From Bacteroidota bacterium (GTDB lineage Bacteria > Bacteroidota > Bacteroidia > Bacteroidales > FEN-979): a DNA stretch of 64,000 nt. The position numbers and the translations under genes are program-made. Where the stretch lies: assembly GCA_026391775.1 (NCBI GenBank), contig JAPLDK010000055.1, positions 1 through 64,000 on the forward strand, given 5' to 3'. The stretch's first letter is position 1, and every line of letters starts with the position of its first letter. Below are positions 42,414-51,609 of this stretch, piece by piece. The notes beneath the pieces were generated by a model. The model was not told where the DNA came from, did not search any database, and worked only from the letters and a program-made list of their open reading frames with translations.

Positions 42414-43151
42414 ATGAAAATCCTCAACAGGGGTCTGATCCTGGCGGCATTTATTACTTCATTGTTACTCTCCTGCCAGAATGGCAATGATAAAAAAGTT
42501 TCTGATCTCGCCCCTAACGCTCATCAGGTGAAAGCTGAAGAAGTGATCCAGACAAGCGCATACACTTATGTAAGGGTTTCGGCCGACAACAGGGACTACT
42601 GGACTGCTATTGCGAAAATGGATGTGAAAGCCGGAAACACCTATTATTGGTCCGAAGGATCCGAAATGCGCGATTTTACCAGCAAGGAACTTAAAAGGAC
42701 CTTCCGTAGCATTTTCTTTATCCAGGATTTCTCCTCAGAGCCCATCAGGGCTGCTAACCAGATGCCGGCCAACCACCAGATGGGCCAAATGAACCAATCA
42801 GGTCCGGCAGGCAAAATGCCGGCAGTCGAACATAAAGGGATTTCCGTGCCTAAGCTTGAAGGGGGAGTGACGATTGCTGAACTTTATGCCAAACGCAAAA
42901 CATATGAAGGTAAAAACGTGAAGATCCGGGGCGAGGTTGTGAAATTTTCACCCGGTATCATGAACAGGAACTGGGTGCATATCCAGGATGGCAGTAGGGA
43001 CGGCGAAAACTTCGATCTTACAATTACCACCAAGGACTCAGTAAAAGTGGGCGAAATTGTGGTCTTTGAAGGCAAGGTAATTCTTGATAAAGATTTTGGT
43101 GCAGGGTACTTTTATGAACTTATCCTCGAGGATGCCCTTCTGAAAAAGTAG
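42414..43151 (+). CDS. NrfJ-like/OB-fold lipoprotein
   Basis: 245 residues. Lipoprotein signal with the lipobox SLLLSC. Two similar halves: residues ~40-105 (VIQTSAYTYVRVSADNRDYWTAIAKMDVKAGNTYYW) and ~145-245, an OB-fold-like domain (YEGKNVKIRGEVVKFSPGIMNRNWVHIQDG). The halves are joined by a Met/Gln/Gly-rich linker. The first half recalls NrfJ-related proteins, which are often found beside multiheme cytochrome genes; the second resembles periplasmic nucleic-acid/ligand-binding OB domains. The Met- and His-rich linker could bind copper or heme. Divergence from the cytochrome operon supports a shared process. A terminator follows. Confidence 0.7.
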   Translation: MKILNRGLILAAFITSLLLSCQNGNDKKVSDLAPNAHQVKAEEVIQTSAYTYVRVSADNRDYWTAIAKMDVKAGNTYYWSEGSEMRDFTSKELKRTFRSIFFIQDFSSEPIRAANQMPANHQMGQMNQSGPAGKMPAVEHKGISVPKLEGGVTIAELYAKRKTYEGKNVKIRGEVVKFSPGIMNRNWVHIQDGSRDGENFDLTITTKDSVKVGEIVVFEGKVILDKDFGAGYFYELILEDALLKK

Positions 43152-43176
43152 GCTTCAGCCTGAAAAAATCGTATAA

Positions 43177-43209
43177 AAAAAAGCCCCGCTTAAATTCCGG
43201 GGCTTTTTT
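43177..43209. terminator. Bidirectional rho-independent terminator
   Basis: AAAAAAGCCCCG (43177-43188) pairs perfectly with CGGGGCTTTTTT (43198-43209), with a 9-base loop. A-rich and T-rich flanks let it act for both convergent genes. Confidence 0.9.
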
Positions 43210-43227
43210 ATTAACAGGTTTGTTCAA

Positions 43228-43485
43228 TTACTTCTTTTCAGGAGCTGCAGTTGCTTTCTTGTCTTTATCGCAGCACTTGTCTTTGTGCATTGTGCATCCG
43301 GGTTTGCAACCTTCCTTTGCAGCACCATCTTTCTTTGTGCATGATGCAGGAGTCTTTGCATCAGCCTTAGGAGTTGTCTGGGTTGCTGCAGGTTTTGCAG
43401 TGGCTGCTTTATCCTGAGCTACAACGCTTGTTGAAAAGAATGCTACCATTGCGAGCATTCCGATAAATAATGTTACTTTTTTCAT
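43228..43485 (-). CDS. Small exported Cys/Lys-rich protein
   Basis: 85 residues from the ATG at 43485 (MKKVTLFIGMLAMVAFFSTSVVAQ, a clear signal peptide); an upstream Met gives a poorer leader. After an Ala/Lys/Thr/Pro-rich stretch the mature part has six Cys (SCTKKDG...EGCKPGCTMHKDKCCDKDKK), a pattern typical of small metal-binding or disulfide-rich periplasmic peptides. No named family. It converges with the NrfJ-like lipoprotein across a shared terminator, but has no shown link to the cytochromes. Confidence 0.75.
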   Translation of the reverse strand: MKKVTLFIGMLAMVAFFSTSVVAQDKAATAKPAATQTTPKADAKTPASCTKKDGAAKEGCKPGCTMHKDKCCDKDKKATAAPEKK

Positions 43486-43547
43486 TGATTGTTTTATTTT
43501 ATGATTTAACACTTATTAAACGCTTAAAAGTTAATTAAAGTACAAAG

Positions 43548-44621
43548 TTACAAATTTTTCTTGAGGGCGGATGACATCTCCCATAATTTTAATCCGTTTT
43601 CCGGATCCAGGGCTTTGGAATCCACCTCTTTACGGTTCATCAGAAAAAGGTAATCGAAGGGTTTCGCTTCCACATCATGAGAAACAGAAAAATAAATAAC
43701 CGGGGCAGAGGCATCTTTGGGCGACTTGAAAAACATCCTGAAGATCACCTTCAGCAATGGCTGGAACACTTTTGGCGATTCCCTCGCAATGTTCGAATTG
43801 ACCGGCCCCGGGCATAAGGCAAACACCGATGCTGCCGTGCTTCCGTTGGGATTTAGCCTCCGCGACAGTTCCACGGCAAAGGTTGTGAGGAGCAGTTTAT
43901 TGTGGCCGTAATGTTCCATCGATTGTTTGATCCCGTAAGGGGTAAATTTTCCAAAATCATCCCATTTGATCACCGCAGGGTTCCTGTGCGATTCGGAGGA
44001 AACAAAAATGATCCTGGGGATGACAGAGATTTCCGGGCTGTTTGCTGCTCCACAAACGTCCAGAGGAAGTCCGGGTCCAGTCCCTGAATCTGCAGTCACA
44101 GATTCCCGGCCAGCCAGGGTTAAATTTCCGAAACTTCCGTTTTCAATCAGGGTGGTAACATACCAGAATTTTGAAAAATAATTCACCATGAACATTTCTT
44201 CCAGGCCCTGGGGCGTTTTTCTTGCCATATTCGGTACAACTCCTGCATTGCAGATCAGAATGTCGATGGGAGTATATTTATCCCTTAGTTCTGAGACAAG
44301 CTTTTCAAGGCTTCTCACATCTGCGAAATCCACATGAAGCATATGAACGTCCTGGTTCCCGCTGAGTTTTCTTACCTCTTCGCCTTTTGCGGGAATGCCG
44401 CTCCTGCAAACCATGACAGTTTTTGCTCCCTTCGAGGCAACCTCAACCGCAATGGCAAACCCCAGTCCTGAGCTGGCCCCGTCAACGACAACGGTCTTTC
44501 CGTCAAGCCTGTCCGAATCATTGAACGTCCCCACAGGCACCTGTTTCTTAAACAGGTCCAGGATGCCTGTGAGCGTTGCCCTGAACGGGTCCTTGTATTT
44601 CTCCTGTTTATTTTCTTCCAT
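43548..44621 (-). CDS. SDR-family oxidoreductase (light-dependent protochlorophyllide-reductase-like subgroup)
   Basis: 357 residues from the ATG at 44621 (MEENKQEKY); the longer frame to 44762 would run deep into the sulfotransferase gene. Rossmann motif VVVDGASSGLGFAIA, CNAG, FVSSES and the catalytic YGHNK are intact. It is longer than a classical SDR and resembles the retinol/protochlorophyllide reductase-like branch, with an extra loop (~residues 200-225) rich in Gly and Pro. Last gene of a three-gene run (DUF1214, sulfotransferase, SDR); its start overlaps the sulfotransferase stop by 14 bases. It probably acts on a lipid or other small hydrophobic substrate. Confidence 0.85.
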   Translation of the reverse strand: MEENKQEKYKDPFRATLTGILDLFKKQVPVGTFNDSDRLDGKTVVVDGASSGLGFAIAVEVASKGAKTVMVCRSGIPAKGEEVRKLSGNQDVHMLHVDFADVRSLEKLVSELRDKYTPIDILICNAGVVPNMARKTPQGLEEMFMVNYFSKFWYVTTLIENGSFGNLTLAGRESVTADSGTGPGLPLDVCGAANSPEISVIPRIIFVSSESHRNPAVIKWDDFGKFTPYGIKQSMEHYGHNKLLLTTFAVELSRRLNPNGSTAASVFALCPGPVNSNIARESPKVFQPLLKVIFRMFFKSPKDASAPVIYFSVSHDVEAKPFDYLFLMNRKEVDSKALDPENGLKLWEMSSALKKNL

Positions 44622-45861
44622 AATGTTCTTTAATGAATGCCTGGTAATGGGCAGTGTGATGGTCGATATCGGTTTCGGTAAGCCCGAAATCCCCAAGGGA
44701 ATACTGGTGAATTCCATGCTTGCGGTGGGGATGTTCCAACTCATGCTGTGTAAACCTCTCAACCAGCCCGGGATTTAATCCCCCGTCCATTGAATATATC
44801 CTTCCCAGTTCCCTAAGAGACTCCCCCACGAGATCCTTGTAATAGATATCGATAAACTTTTCGCTGTTATTCCCATTCAGCCTGTAATCCAGCGCATGTT
44901 CAAGCATATAGCCTGTTTTCCTAACCCAGTGGGCCGCGATCTTCCGTTCATCCACATCATCACTGAACATCATATAGTTGTATGTTAGCATACTTAAATA
45001 GGACGGAACCGATTCGTAAATGTTCCTGTGGGGCCATATGAATTTTACATCGTTGAAATACTTTGCAATCAGGTGAGGAAACTCAAGATGGTGGGGCGTT
45101 TTAAGGACCCAGCGCTTTGCCGGTTTAGCCCATTGCAGGAATTTCATCAGTTTCACGGCATATTCGTATGCAGGAGACTGGTCGGTTTGCTCCAGCCAGG
45201 CTGCATAGGAAGGCACGTTCATCATGGCCTCGGTAGTGGTGCTCAGAAAACTTACATCCAGCATCAGGATATCCTCCTCAGGCTGCATGGCATCTATTGG
45301 ATGAATGGCGAAAAAGCCGGGCGACATGAATTTTACAGCCTTAACCGAGGTACGTGCCACCTTCACTCTCTTCGGGTCTTCATGAACCCCTGAAGGCTTG
45401 AAATCAAGATTTAAAGGCATTGGATTGATCACCTCCCAACTTGGGATGACCCTGTGGTTAGGATCAACCGCAAGAAGGCGGTGAAGTTTCGTCGTCCCTG
45501 TCCTTTGTAACCCAACAATGATCCAGGCGGGATACAAGTCCTGCTCCAGGATTTCCGGATACCTTCTGAAATAGTACTCGGCACGCAGCCTTATACTGAG
45601 AAGGCTAACCAGCCTTTCGCGGGTGATAAAACGTCCTATCGGATGCAGGTTTGCTTCTTCGTTGATCGACCTTAGCATACGCTCAACCGGCTCGTCAGGG
45701 AAATCCTTTCCCAGGTCGCTGAGTCCTGTTACTTTTTTTGCCCGCTTGATCAGGTCGTCTTTATCAAGCTTTATTTTTGATCCGAGAAAATAAGTGCCCT
45801 TCCATGCCGAATTGATACCTCTGAATAAAAGGGGCCGCTTTGAGAAATTTTTATTAGTCAT
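44608..45861 (-). CDS. Sulfotransferase-family protein
   Basis: 417 residues. The PAPS-binding loop is seen in IIVGLQRTGTTKLHRLL and the 3'-phosphate region in WPHRNIYESVPSYLSML. Long N- and C-terminal extensions match the bacterial sulfotransferase group whose substrates are usually unknown lipids or hydroxylated small molecules. The gene sits between a DUF1214 and an SDR gene (18-base gap and 14-base overlap), a set that often travels together in proteobacteria and actinobacteria. A sulfated product is inferred; the acceptor is not known. Confidence 0.85.
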   Translation of the reverse strand: MTNKNFSKRPLLFRGINSAWKGTYFLGSKIKLDKDDLIKRAKKVTGLSDLGKDFPDEPVERMLRSINEEANLHPIGRFITRERLVSLLSIRLRAEYYFRRYPEILEQDLYPAWIIVGLQRTGTTKLHRLLAVDPNHRVIPSWEVINPMPLNLDFKPSGVHEDPKRVKVARTSVKAVKFMSPGFFAIHPIDAMQPEEDILMLDVSFLSTTTEAMMNVPSYAAWLEQTDQSPAYEYAVKLMKFLQWAKPAKRWVLKTPHHLEFPHLIAKYFNDVKFIWPHRNIYESVPSYLSMLTYNYMMFSDDVDERKIAAHWVRKTGYMLEHALDYRLNGNNSEKFIDIYYKDLVGESLRELGRIYSMDGGLNPGLVERFTQHELEHPHRKHGIHQYSLGDFGLTETDIDHHTAHYQAFIKEHYGRK

Positions 45862-45879
45862 AAAGTCTGTTAATTATTT

Positions 45880-47061
45880 TTACTGCGGATGGCAGAGTGG
45901 GATTACCTTGCAGGATGGTTCTACAGCCTGAGAGCCCGGTCTTAGCCGGTACCAGCGCCAGAGCATGGTACCTTCGGAATGCCCGCAGGTATTGACCCAG
46001 TTTGGCAGACCGGGATCGGAATGGGCTACCAACACTTTAACCGAGCCGTCCGGCTCGTATTTCGCCGATGCCTTGTTGATACTAATAGTGAAATACCGGT
46101 AATCAAGAGATTCCATCCAGTAGTTGTTCAGCTGGAAATTCCAGGAATCGCAGTCGGGGGGCTTCACCTCAATAAGCAAAGCCTCACCGGTCTCAAGTTT
46201 CCAGTAGCTGTGGTAGTAGATAATGGATGCATCACCTCCTGCATCATTTGATTTTTTCGGATCAAAGAGTGGAAGTTTATTGGTATGCTCCTGGAACCCT
46301 CTGGCCCATCGGGCAAACAGCAGTGCAGCCCCGCCAACGAACATGGATGCGGTTTTCAGTCCTTCATCGACCATAACCGGGGTAATATTTGCCGGAGCTC
46401 TCCGGCCATCGAGGTTCTCAATACCTATCTCAGCCGGGGCCTCTGCAAAGCGGTCAAGGAAAGTCTGCCTTACCATAAGCATGCTGGTAGTTTCTTCAGT
46501 CTTCAGCCAGTTTTTGCCTTTCTTTTCCTTACAGAGGATGACCTCAAAACTGCCATCGGGCTCATACTGTATTTCATTATGCTCGAGGACTGCACATGGC
46601 GCCATCCCACCGGTTGTTCCGTAATTCCCGTTCTGGGTGAACAGGCCGAAATAATGGACTGTATTCCTTTTCCCTCTGAGGCAGTATTCGTATTGTCCGC
46701 TGATCTGGGCGTTGAAATAATAATTATCGGGATTGTCGGCCCCCAGTTTAACTGTTTCATGTGCGGTTCGCCTTAGGACTGGAAATGCAGGATCGTTGAA
46801 TTCAATGAAAGCTTCAAGCCCGCCCCTGGTAAGCCGGCTGAGGTATCGGATCCCTTCGGCCTGGTTAAAGGCATCCTTAGGTGCACCCGGCATTTTAAGG
46901 GCGGCTCCTGCGGCTTTCAGGTTATCGCAGAATTCATCCCATGCCTTACCCGAAACGACACGTTCCTGGTGGATGTCATCCGCAGTCCTGCCTTTAATCT
47001 TAAAAATAAAGGACTGCCAGGCTTTCATAAGCTTCAGAAAGAAAAACAGCAACTTAGACAT
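45880..47061 (-). CDS. DUF1214 domain protein
   Basis: 393 residues from the ATG at 47061 (MSKLLFFFLK). The C-terminal ~110 residues match DUF1214 (YHSYWKLETGEALLIEVKPPDCDSWNFQLNNYWMESLDYRY, HSDPGLPNWV), a beta-rich domain of unknown function often found in pairs with DUF1254. DUF1254 itself is not recognised, but ~250 residues precede the domain. The N-terminus has a hydrophobic stretch that could anchor it. First gene of the run with sulfotransferase and SDR; promoter seen at 47092-47123. Confidence 0.85.
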   Translation of the reverse strand: MSKLLFFFLKLMKAWQSFIFKIKGRTADDIHQERVVSGKAWDEFCDNLKAAGAALKMPGAPKDAFNQAEGIRYLSRLTRGGLEAFIEFNDPAFPVLRRTAHETVKLGADNPDNYYFNAQISGQYEYCLRGKRNTVHYFGLFTQNGNYGTTGGMAPCAVLEHNEIQYEPDGSFEVILCKEKKGKNWLKTEETTSMLMVRQTFLDRFAEAPAEIGIENLDGRRAPANITPVMVDEGLKTASMFVGGAALLFARWARGFQEHTNKLPLFDPKKSNDAGGDASIIYYHSYWKLETGEALLIEVKPPDCDSWNFQLNNYWMESLDYRYFTISINKASAKYEPDGSVKVLVAHSDPGLPNWVNTCGHSEGTMLWRWYRLRPGSQAVEPSCKVIPLCHPQ

Positions 47062-47091
47062 TCGACGGAAATTAAGTATTATTGCAGGCCG

Positions 47092-47123
47092 CAAATTTAG
47101 GAATTATCATGAAAGAAGGGCAA
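47092..47123 (-). promoter_or_regulatory. Promoter of the DUF1214-sulfotransferase-SDR operon
   Basis: On the minus strand TTG (47123-47121), a 21-base spacer and TAAATTTG (47099-47092) fit the Bacteroidota consensus exactly. The box overlaps the start of the divergent SDR gene. Confidence 0.6.
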
Positions 47124-47894
47124 TGGGCTTTAATCGCAGGATCGGCCGAAGGATTGGGAGAAGCCTTCACCACACTCCTTGCTGCACAAGGGTTTAATCT
47201 CATATTAGCAGACCGTCAGGAAGAACCGCTTAAAAAGATCGCTGATAAGATCGAGAGGAAGAACGGAATAAAAACCGTGAGATTGCGTATCGATCTTGCC
47301 GATGACAGTGCATGGGAAACCTGCATGAATGCCGCCAGGGCTGTTGACTGCAGGATTCTGGTTTACAATGCTGCGATGTCGGAGGTTAAACCGTTCCTGG
47401 ATCATAAGGCCGAAAACCTCGATCGTTTCATTAAGGTAAACAACCGCACAGCCATACTGCTTGTACGTGCTTTTGCCGGGCATCTCCGGGACAGCGGAAA
47501 ACCCGGAAGGATACTGTTAATGTCATCCCTTGCCGGACTGATTGCGCCTGTATTTGTTGCCCCATATGCTGCCAGCAAGGCTTTTATTACAGCCCTGGCC
47601 CGTTCACTGTTTTATGAGCTGAGGCCTTACAACATTGGCATCAGCGTTTGTTGTGCAGGCATTATAGACACCCCGAAATTCCTTGAAAGTAAAGCGGAGG
47701 GCAGTATACGCAGGGCCGATCCCGCTGCGGTCGCTCAATATGCATTGAGGATGTGCGGAAAAAAGGCGGTATGTATCCCTGGATGGATGAACCGCCTGAA
47801 TTATTTCTTCCTTTCAAGAATTCTGCATGCCTCACTGTCGTCATACTTTGTGAACAGGGCGATGCGAAAGATGTATCCTACTGTCTCTCGGTAA
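47109..47894 (+). CDS. Short-chain dehydrogenase/reductase
   Basis: 261 residues from the ATG at 47109 (MKEGQWALIAGSAEGLGEAF). Classical SDR signatures: the GSAEGLGEA loop, YNAAMSEV (NAG variant), LLMSSLAG, and YAASKAF as the catalytic Tyr/Lys. It is divergent from the DUF1214 operon (47 bases between ATGs) and probably belongs to the same small-molecule or lipid pathway. Its last 17 bases overlap the last 17 bases of the convergent citrate synthase gene. Confidence 0.88.
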   Translation: MKEGQWALIAGSAEGLGEAFTTLLAAQGFNLILADRQEEPLKKIADKIERKNGIKTVRLRIDLADDSAWETCMNAARAVDCRILVYNAAMSEVKPFLDHKAENLDRFIKVNNRTAILLVRAFAGHLRDSGKPGRILLMSSLAGLIAPVFVAPYAASKAFITALARSLFYELRPYNIGISVCCAGIIDTPKFLESKAEGSIRRADPAAVAQYALRMCGKKAVCIPGWMNRLNYFFLSRILHASLSSYFVNRAMRKMYPTVSR

Positions 47895-49227
47895 GAGGTA
47901 TGTAAGGGTTCGAAGGCTCAACTGCTTTGTAAGCGGGGCGGATGATCCTTCTTCCGCTGATCAGTTCCTCAAGACGGTGAGATGACCATCCTGCAATACG
48001 GGAAATCGCAAACAGCGGGGTATAGAGTTCTTTGGGTATCTTAAGGCATTCGTAAACGAACCCGCTGTAAAAGTCTACATTCGGGGAGATAAGCTTATCC
48101 CTGGTTCCCTTGAATTCATAGTAAATTTCGGGTCCTATGCGCTCAATCGCCTCATAAAGCTCCATTTCCTTTTCGCGTCCCTTTTCTTTAGAAAGCAGCC
48201 TGGCTTTTTCTTTAAGAAGTATAGCACGTGGATCTGAAACGGTGTACACTGCATGGCCGAATCCATATATCTTGCCGCTCTTGTCATAGGCTTCCTTTTT
48301 CAGGATTTTGCGCAGGTAATCAGTCACCTCATCATCATTGCCCCAGTTCTTGATATTGTCTTTGATATTGTTCATCATATGGATGACCTCAATGTTTGCG
48401 CCTCCGTGCAAAGGCCCTTTCAGCGAGCCGATAGCGGCAACAATTGCCGAATAAGTGTCGGTGCCGCTTGAGCTTACCACCCTGGTGGTGAAGGTTGAAT
48501 TGTTACCGCCCCCGTGTTCTGCATGCAGCACAAGGCAAAGGTCAAGAAGCTCGGCTTCCAGCGGAGTGTAATCGTGTCCCTTGAGCATATACAGGAAATT
48601 CTCCGCAGTGCCCAGTTTTTTATCCGGGTACCTTACACTCAGTGTATCATAATAGATAAGGTGACGCATTGCATGGTAAGAATACACCGCAATGGTGGGG
48701 AATTTTGCGATCAGGCTGATCGACTGCCTGATGATATTCTGGATCGTAGTATCGTCGGCTTGTTCATCAAGGGTATATAATGCCAGGATCGAACGGGCCA
48801 TCATGTTCATAATGTCCTTTCCCTTCATGGTAAGTATCATATCCCTGTTGAAATTTTCGGGAAGAGCCCTTTGTTCAGCAAGGCCTTCACTAAAGACTTT
48901 CAGTTCCTCGGCTTTGGGGAGCCTTCCGAAAAGCAGAAGAAAAACAGTTTCGTCAAAACCGGGACGTTTCTCAGTTTGTGTGCCATGCACCAGGTCGTTA
49001 ATGTCTATCCCGCGATAAATAAGTTTGCCGTCAATTGCCACCAGTTCTCCTTTGATTTTTTCGTATCCTACAACGCTGCCTACCCGGGTCAGTCCAACAA
49101 GTACCCCTGTATGGTCTGCGTTACGCAGGCCCCGTTTCACATCAAACTGTTTGAACAGCTGCTCGTCAATGGTGCATGATCCCTGGGTCTCCGGGGCATG
49201 CTCTGTAATAAATTTCTGTATATCCAT
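47878..49227 (-). CDS. gltA: Citrate synthase
   Basis: 449 residues. Condenses acetyl-CoA and oxaloacetate. Catalytic residues in LHAEHGGGNNSTF (His), YGFGHAVY (His) and NVDFYSGFVYE (Asp), with RIAGWSSHRLEE near the end. It is of the longer Bacteroidota form with a ~40-residue N-terminal extension. It follows aconitase on the same strand after 31 bases; a -7-like TAAATTTG at 49257-49250 on the minus strand could give it its own promoter. The end overlaps a convergent SDR gene by 17 bases. Confidence 0.96.
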   Translation of the reverse strand: MDIQKFITEHAPETQGSCTIDEQLFKQFDVKRGLRNADHTGVLVGLTRVGSVVGYEKIKGELVAIDGKLIYRGIDINDLVHGTQTEKRPGFDETVFLLLFGRLPKAEELKVFSEGLAEQRALPENFNRDMILTMKGKDIMNMMARSILALYTLDEQADDTTIQNIIRQSISLIAKFPTIAVYSYHAMRHLIYYDTLSVRYPDKKLGTAENFLYMLKGHDYTPLEAELLDLCLVLHAEHGGGNNSTFTTRVVSSSGTDTYSAIVAAIGSLKGPLHGGANIEVIHMMNNIKDNIKNWGNDDEVTDYLRKILKKEAYDKSGKIYGFGHAVYTVSDPRAILLKEKARLLSKEKGREKEMELYEAIERIGPEIYYEFKGTRDKLISPNVDFYSGFVYECLKIPKELYTPLFAISRIAGWSSHRLEELISGRRIIRPAYKAVEPSNPYIPLTERQ

Positions 49228-49258
49228 ATAGATCTGATTGTTATAAGAACAAATTTAA

Positions 49259-51517
49259 TTATTTTTCTTTCATAAAATTGAGCGCGCTCCCTGCTTTGAA
49301 CCACTTAATCTGAAGGTCACTGTATGTGTGGTTCAGAAGAATTTCTTCCGTGCTGCTGCCGGTATGGTGGATTTTCAGGGTAAGTGGTTTGCCCGGTACA
49401 AAAGAGTCCAGCCCAATGAGGTCGAACATGTCGTCCTCAATCATTTTATCATAATCTGCAGGGTCGGCGAATGTAAGTGCAAGCATACCCTGCTTTTTCA
49501 GGTTGGTTTCATGTATCCTTGCGAAAGACCTCACCAGTACGGCTCTAACCCCAAGATACCGGGGTTCCATTGCCGCATGCTCACGGGAAGAACCTTCGCC
49601 GTAATTTTCATCGCCGACAACAAGTGACGGAATACTATGGGCTTTATAAAACCGGGCTGTTTTTGATACTTCGGCATATTCTCCGCTTATCCCGTTCTTA
49701 ACTGAATTGGTTTTACCGTTGAATGCATTGACAGCACCCATGAGCAGGTTATCTGAGATCTTATCCAGATGGCCGCGGTATTTCAGCCAGGGGCCTGCCA
49801 TCGAAATATGGTCTGTTGTGCACTTGCCTTTTGCCTTGATCAGAAGGCGTATTCCGCTGATATCCTTTCCGTCCCAGGCATTGAAAGGCTCAAGCAGCTT
49901 AAGCCTGTCCGAACCGGGGTTCACATCTACACTGATACCTTCAGGATCGGTGAGAGGAGGCAGGAAGCCCGTATCCTTAACATCGAAACCCATAGGCGGC
50001 AGCTCGTAACCCTGTGGCTCGTCAAGTTTCACCTCAATGCCATCAGCATTCATTAGAGTATCTTTTGCAGGATTGAACGAAAGCCTGCCGGCCAGAACCA
50101 TAGCTGTCACCATCTCGGGAGAGGCAATAAAAGCGTGTGTACCGGCATTGCCATCGTTTCGTTTAGCGAAATTCCTGTTAAAGGAGGTTATGATGGAATT
50201 TTTCCTTTCGGGATCGTCCATTTTCCTTGACCATTGGCCGATACAGGGGCCGCATGCATTTGCCATGATCATGCCTCCGATTTCGTCAAATGCATCAAGC
50301 AATCCATCCCTTTCGGCAGTAAACCTGATCTGTTCCGAACCGGGTGTGATAATAAACCCTGCTTTTACGTTCAGCTTCTTAGCCTTTGCCTGTCGTGCGA
50401 TGAAAGCAGCCCGGGAAAGGTCTTCGTAGGAAGAGTTGGTACATGAGCCGATAAGTCCGACCTCGAGGGTGTCGGGATAATTATTCTCCTTAAGAAAGCC
50501 GGCAAGGGCCGAGATCGGGTTTGCAAGGTCGGGTGTGAACGGTCCGTTTACATAAGGTTCCAGCTTCGAAAGATCGATCTTTATATACTGGTCGTAATAC
50601 TTTGAAGGGTCATTGGCCACTTCGGGATCAGCCTTCAGGAATGAAGCATACTGGTCGGCCTTACCGGCAACAACCTTACGTCCGGTTGATTCCAGGTAGC
50701 GTTTCATGCTTGCATCGTAGGCAAATACTGAACAGGTTGCCCCTACTTCGGCACCCATATTGCAGATTGTCCCTTTACCGGTACAGGAAAGAGATTCCGC
50801 ACCCCCGCCAAAGTATTCGATAATGAAGCCAGTGCCGCCTTTTACTGTAAGTATGCCGGAAAGGACGAGGATAATATCCTTGGCCGAAACCCAGCCGCTC
50901 AGTTTGCCTGTAAGCTCAACCCCCAGGATCTTCGGCATTTTAAGTTCGAGGGGAATGCCCGACATCACATCGACGGCATCCGCACCACCGACGCCTATTG
51001 CCAGCATTCCAAGCCCCCCTGCATTGGGTGTATGGGAATCAGTACCTATCATCATCTGGCCGGGGAAAGCGTAGTTCTCAAAAACCACCTGGTGAATGAT
51101 GCCGGCTCCCGGTTTCCAGAAACCGATGCCGTATTTGGCCGAGACGGACTGGAGGAAATTGTATACCTCCGCATTCTGCGAGAGAGCAGCCGAAAGGTCA
51201 GGACTGACCCCCTCTTTGGCAAGTATGAGATGATCGCAGTGCACCGTGGCAGGAACTGCAGAAGATGGCCTGCCTGCAGTCATGAACTGCAAAAGTGCCA
51301 TCTGTGCTGTGGCATCCTGCATGGCTACCCGGTCAATCTGAAAGTTCACATAATCCGATCCCCGTTTATAGGGTGGGTCCGGAATATTATCAGACAAATG
51401 CCCGTATAAAAGCTTCTCGGTAAGCGTTAAAGGCCGGTTAAATACCTTCCTGGCTTTTTCTGTAGAAGTGCTTATTTTCTGATAGATAGCCTCTATGTTT
51501 TCCAAATTAAGCAACAT
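49259..51517 (-). CDS. acnA: Aconitate hydratase
   Basis: 752 residues, matching the mitochondrial-type aconitase in length and motif order rather than AcnB. Isomerises citrate to isocitrate with a 4Fe-4S cluster. Cluster Cys residues are in [12 protein letters not shown] and [10 protein letters not shown]; the swivel domain has [15 protein letters not shown]. Upstream of gltA in the same direction. The start at 51517 ([13 protein letters not shown]) lies next to a divergent promoter region. Confidence 0.96.
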   Translation of the reverse strand: MLLNLENIEAIYQKISTSTEKARKVFNRPLTLTEKLLYGHLSDNIPDPPYKRGSDYVNFQIDRVAMQDATAQMALLQFMTAGRPSSAVPATVHCDHLILAKEGVSPDLSAALSQNAEVYNFLQSVSAKYGIGFWKPGAGIIHQVVFENYAFPGQMMIGTDSHTPNAGGLGMLAIGVGGADAVDVMSGIPLELKMPKILGVELTGKLSGWVSAKDIILVLSGILTVKGGTGFIIEYFGGGAESLSCTGKGTICNMGAEVGATCSVFAYDASMKRYLESTGRKVVAGKADQYASFLKADPEVANDPSKYYDQYIKIDLSKLEPYVNGPFTPDLANPISALAGFLKENNYPDTLEVGLIGSCTNSSYEDLSRAAFIARQAKAKKLNVKAGFIITPGSEQIRFTAERDGLLDAFDEIGGMIMANACGPCIGQWSRKMDDPERKNSIITSFNRNFAKRNDGNAGTHAFIASPEMVTAMVLAGRLSFNPAKDTLMNADGIEVKLDEPQGYELPPMGFDVKDTGFLPPLTDPEGISVDVNPGSDRLKLLEPFNAWDGKDISGIRLLIKAKGKCTTDHISMAGPWLKYRGHLDKISDNLLMGAVNAFNGKTNSVKNGISGEYAEVSKTARFYKAHSIPSLVVGDENYGEGSSREHAAMEPRYLGVRAVLVRSFARIHETNLKKQGMLALTFADPADYDKMIEDDMFDLIGLDSFVPGKPLTLKIHHTGSSTEEILLNHTYSDLQIKWFKAGSALNFMKEK

Positions 51518-51540
51518 GATAAAAAATATCTTTTATTCGA

Positions 51541-51573
51541 ATTCAAAATTAACAATTTGAATCGATAAATTTG
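51541..51573. promoter_or_regulatory. Divergent promoter/operator region between acnA and the giant ligase gene
   Basis: The plus strand has TAAATTTG (51566-51573), 36 bases before the ATG. The minus strand has TAATTTTG (51551-51544), 26 bases before the acnA ATG. An imperfect inverted repeat (ATTCAAAATT at 51541-51550, AATTTGAAT at 51554-51562) overlaps the minus-strand box and could bind a dimeric regulator. Confidence 0.4.
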
Positions 51574-51609
51574 CATATTTCCTTTAATCATACTGATTTA
51601 AATTTAAAA

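Noticed and set aside
44622-44762. N-terminal extension of the SDR gene
   Set aside because: It would overlap the sulfotransferase gene by ~150 bases and has no SDR-like sequence; the ATG at 44621 gives a normal N-terminus.
51571-51609. TTG start for the giant ligase
   Set aside because: It falls inside the TAAATTTG -7 box; the ATG at 51610 is more likely.
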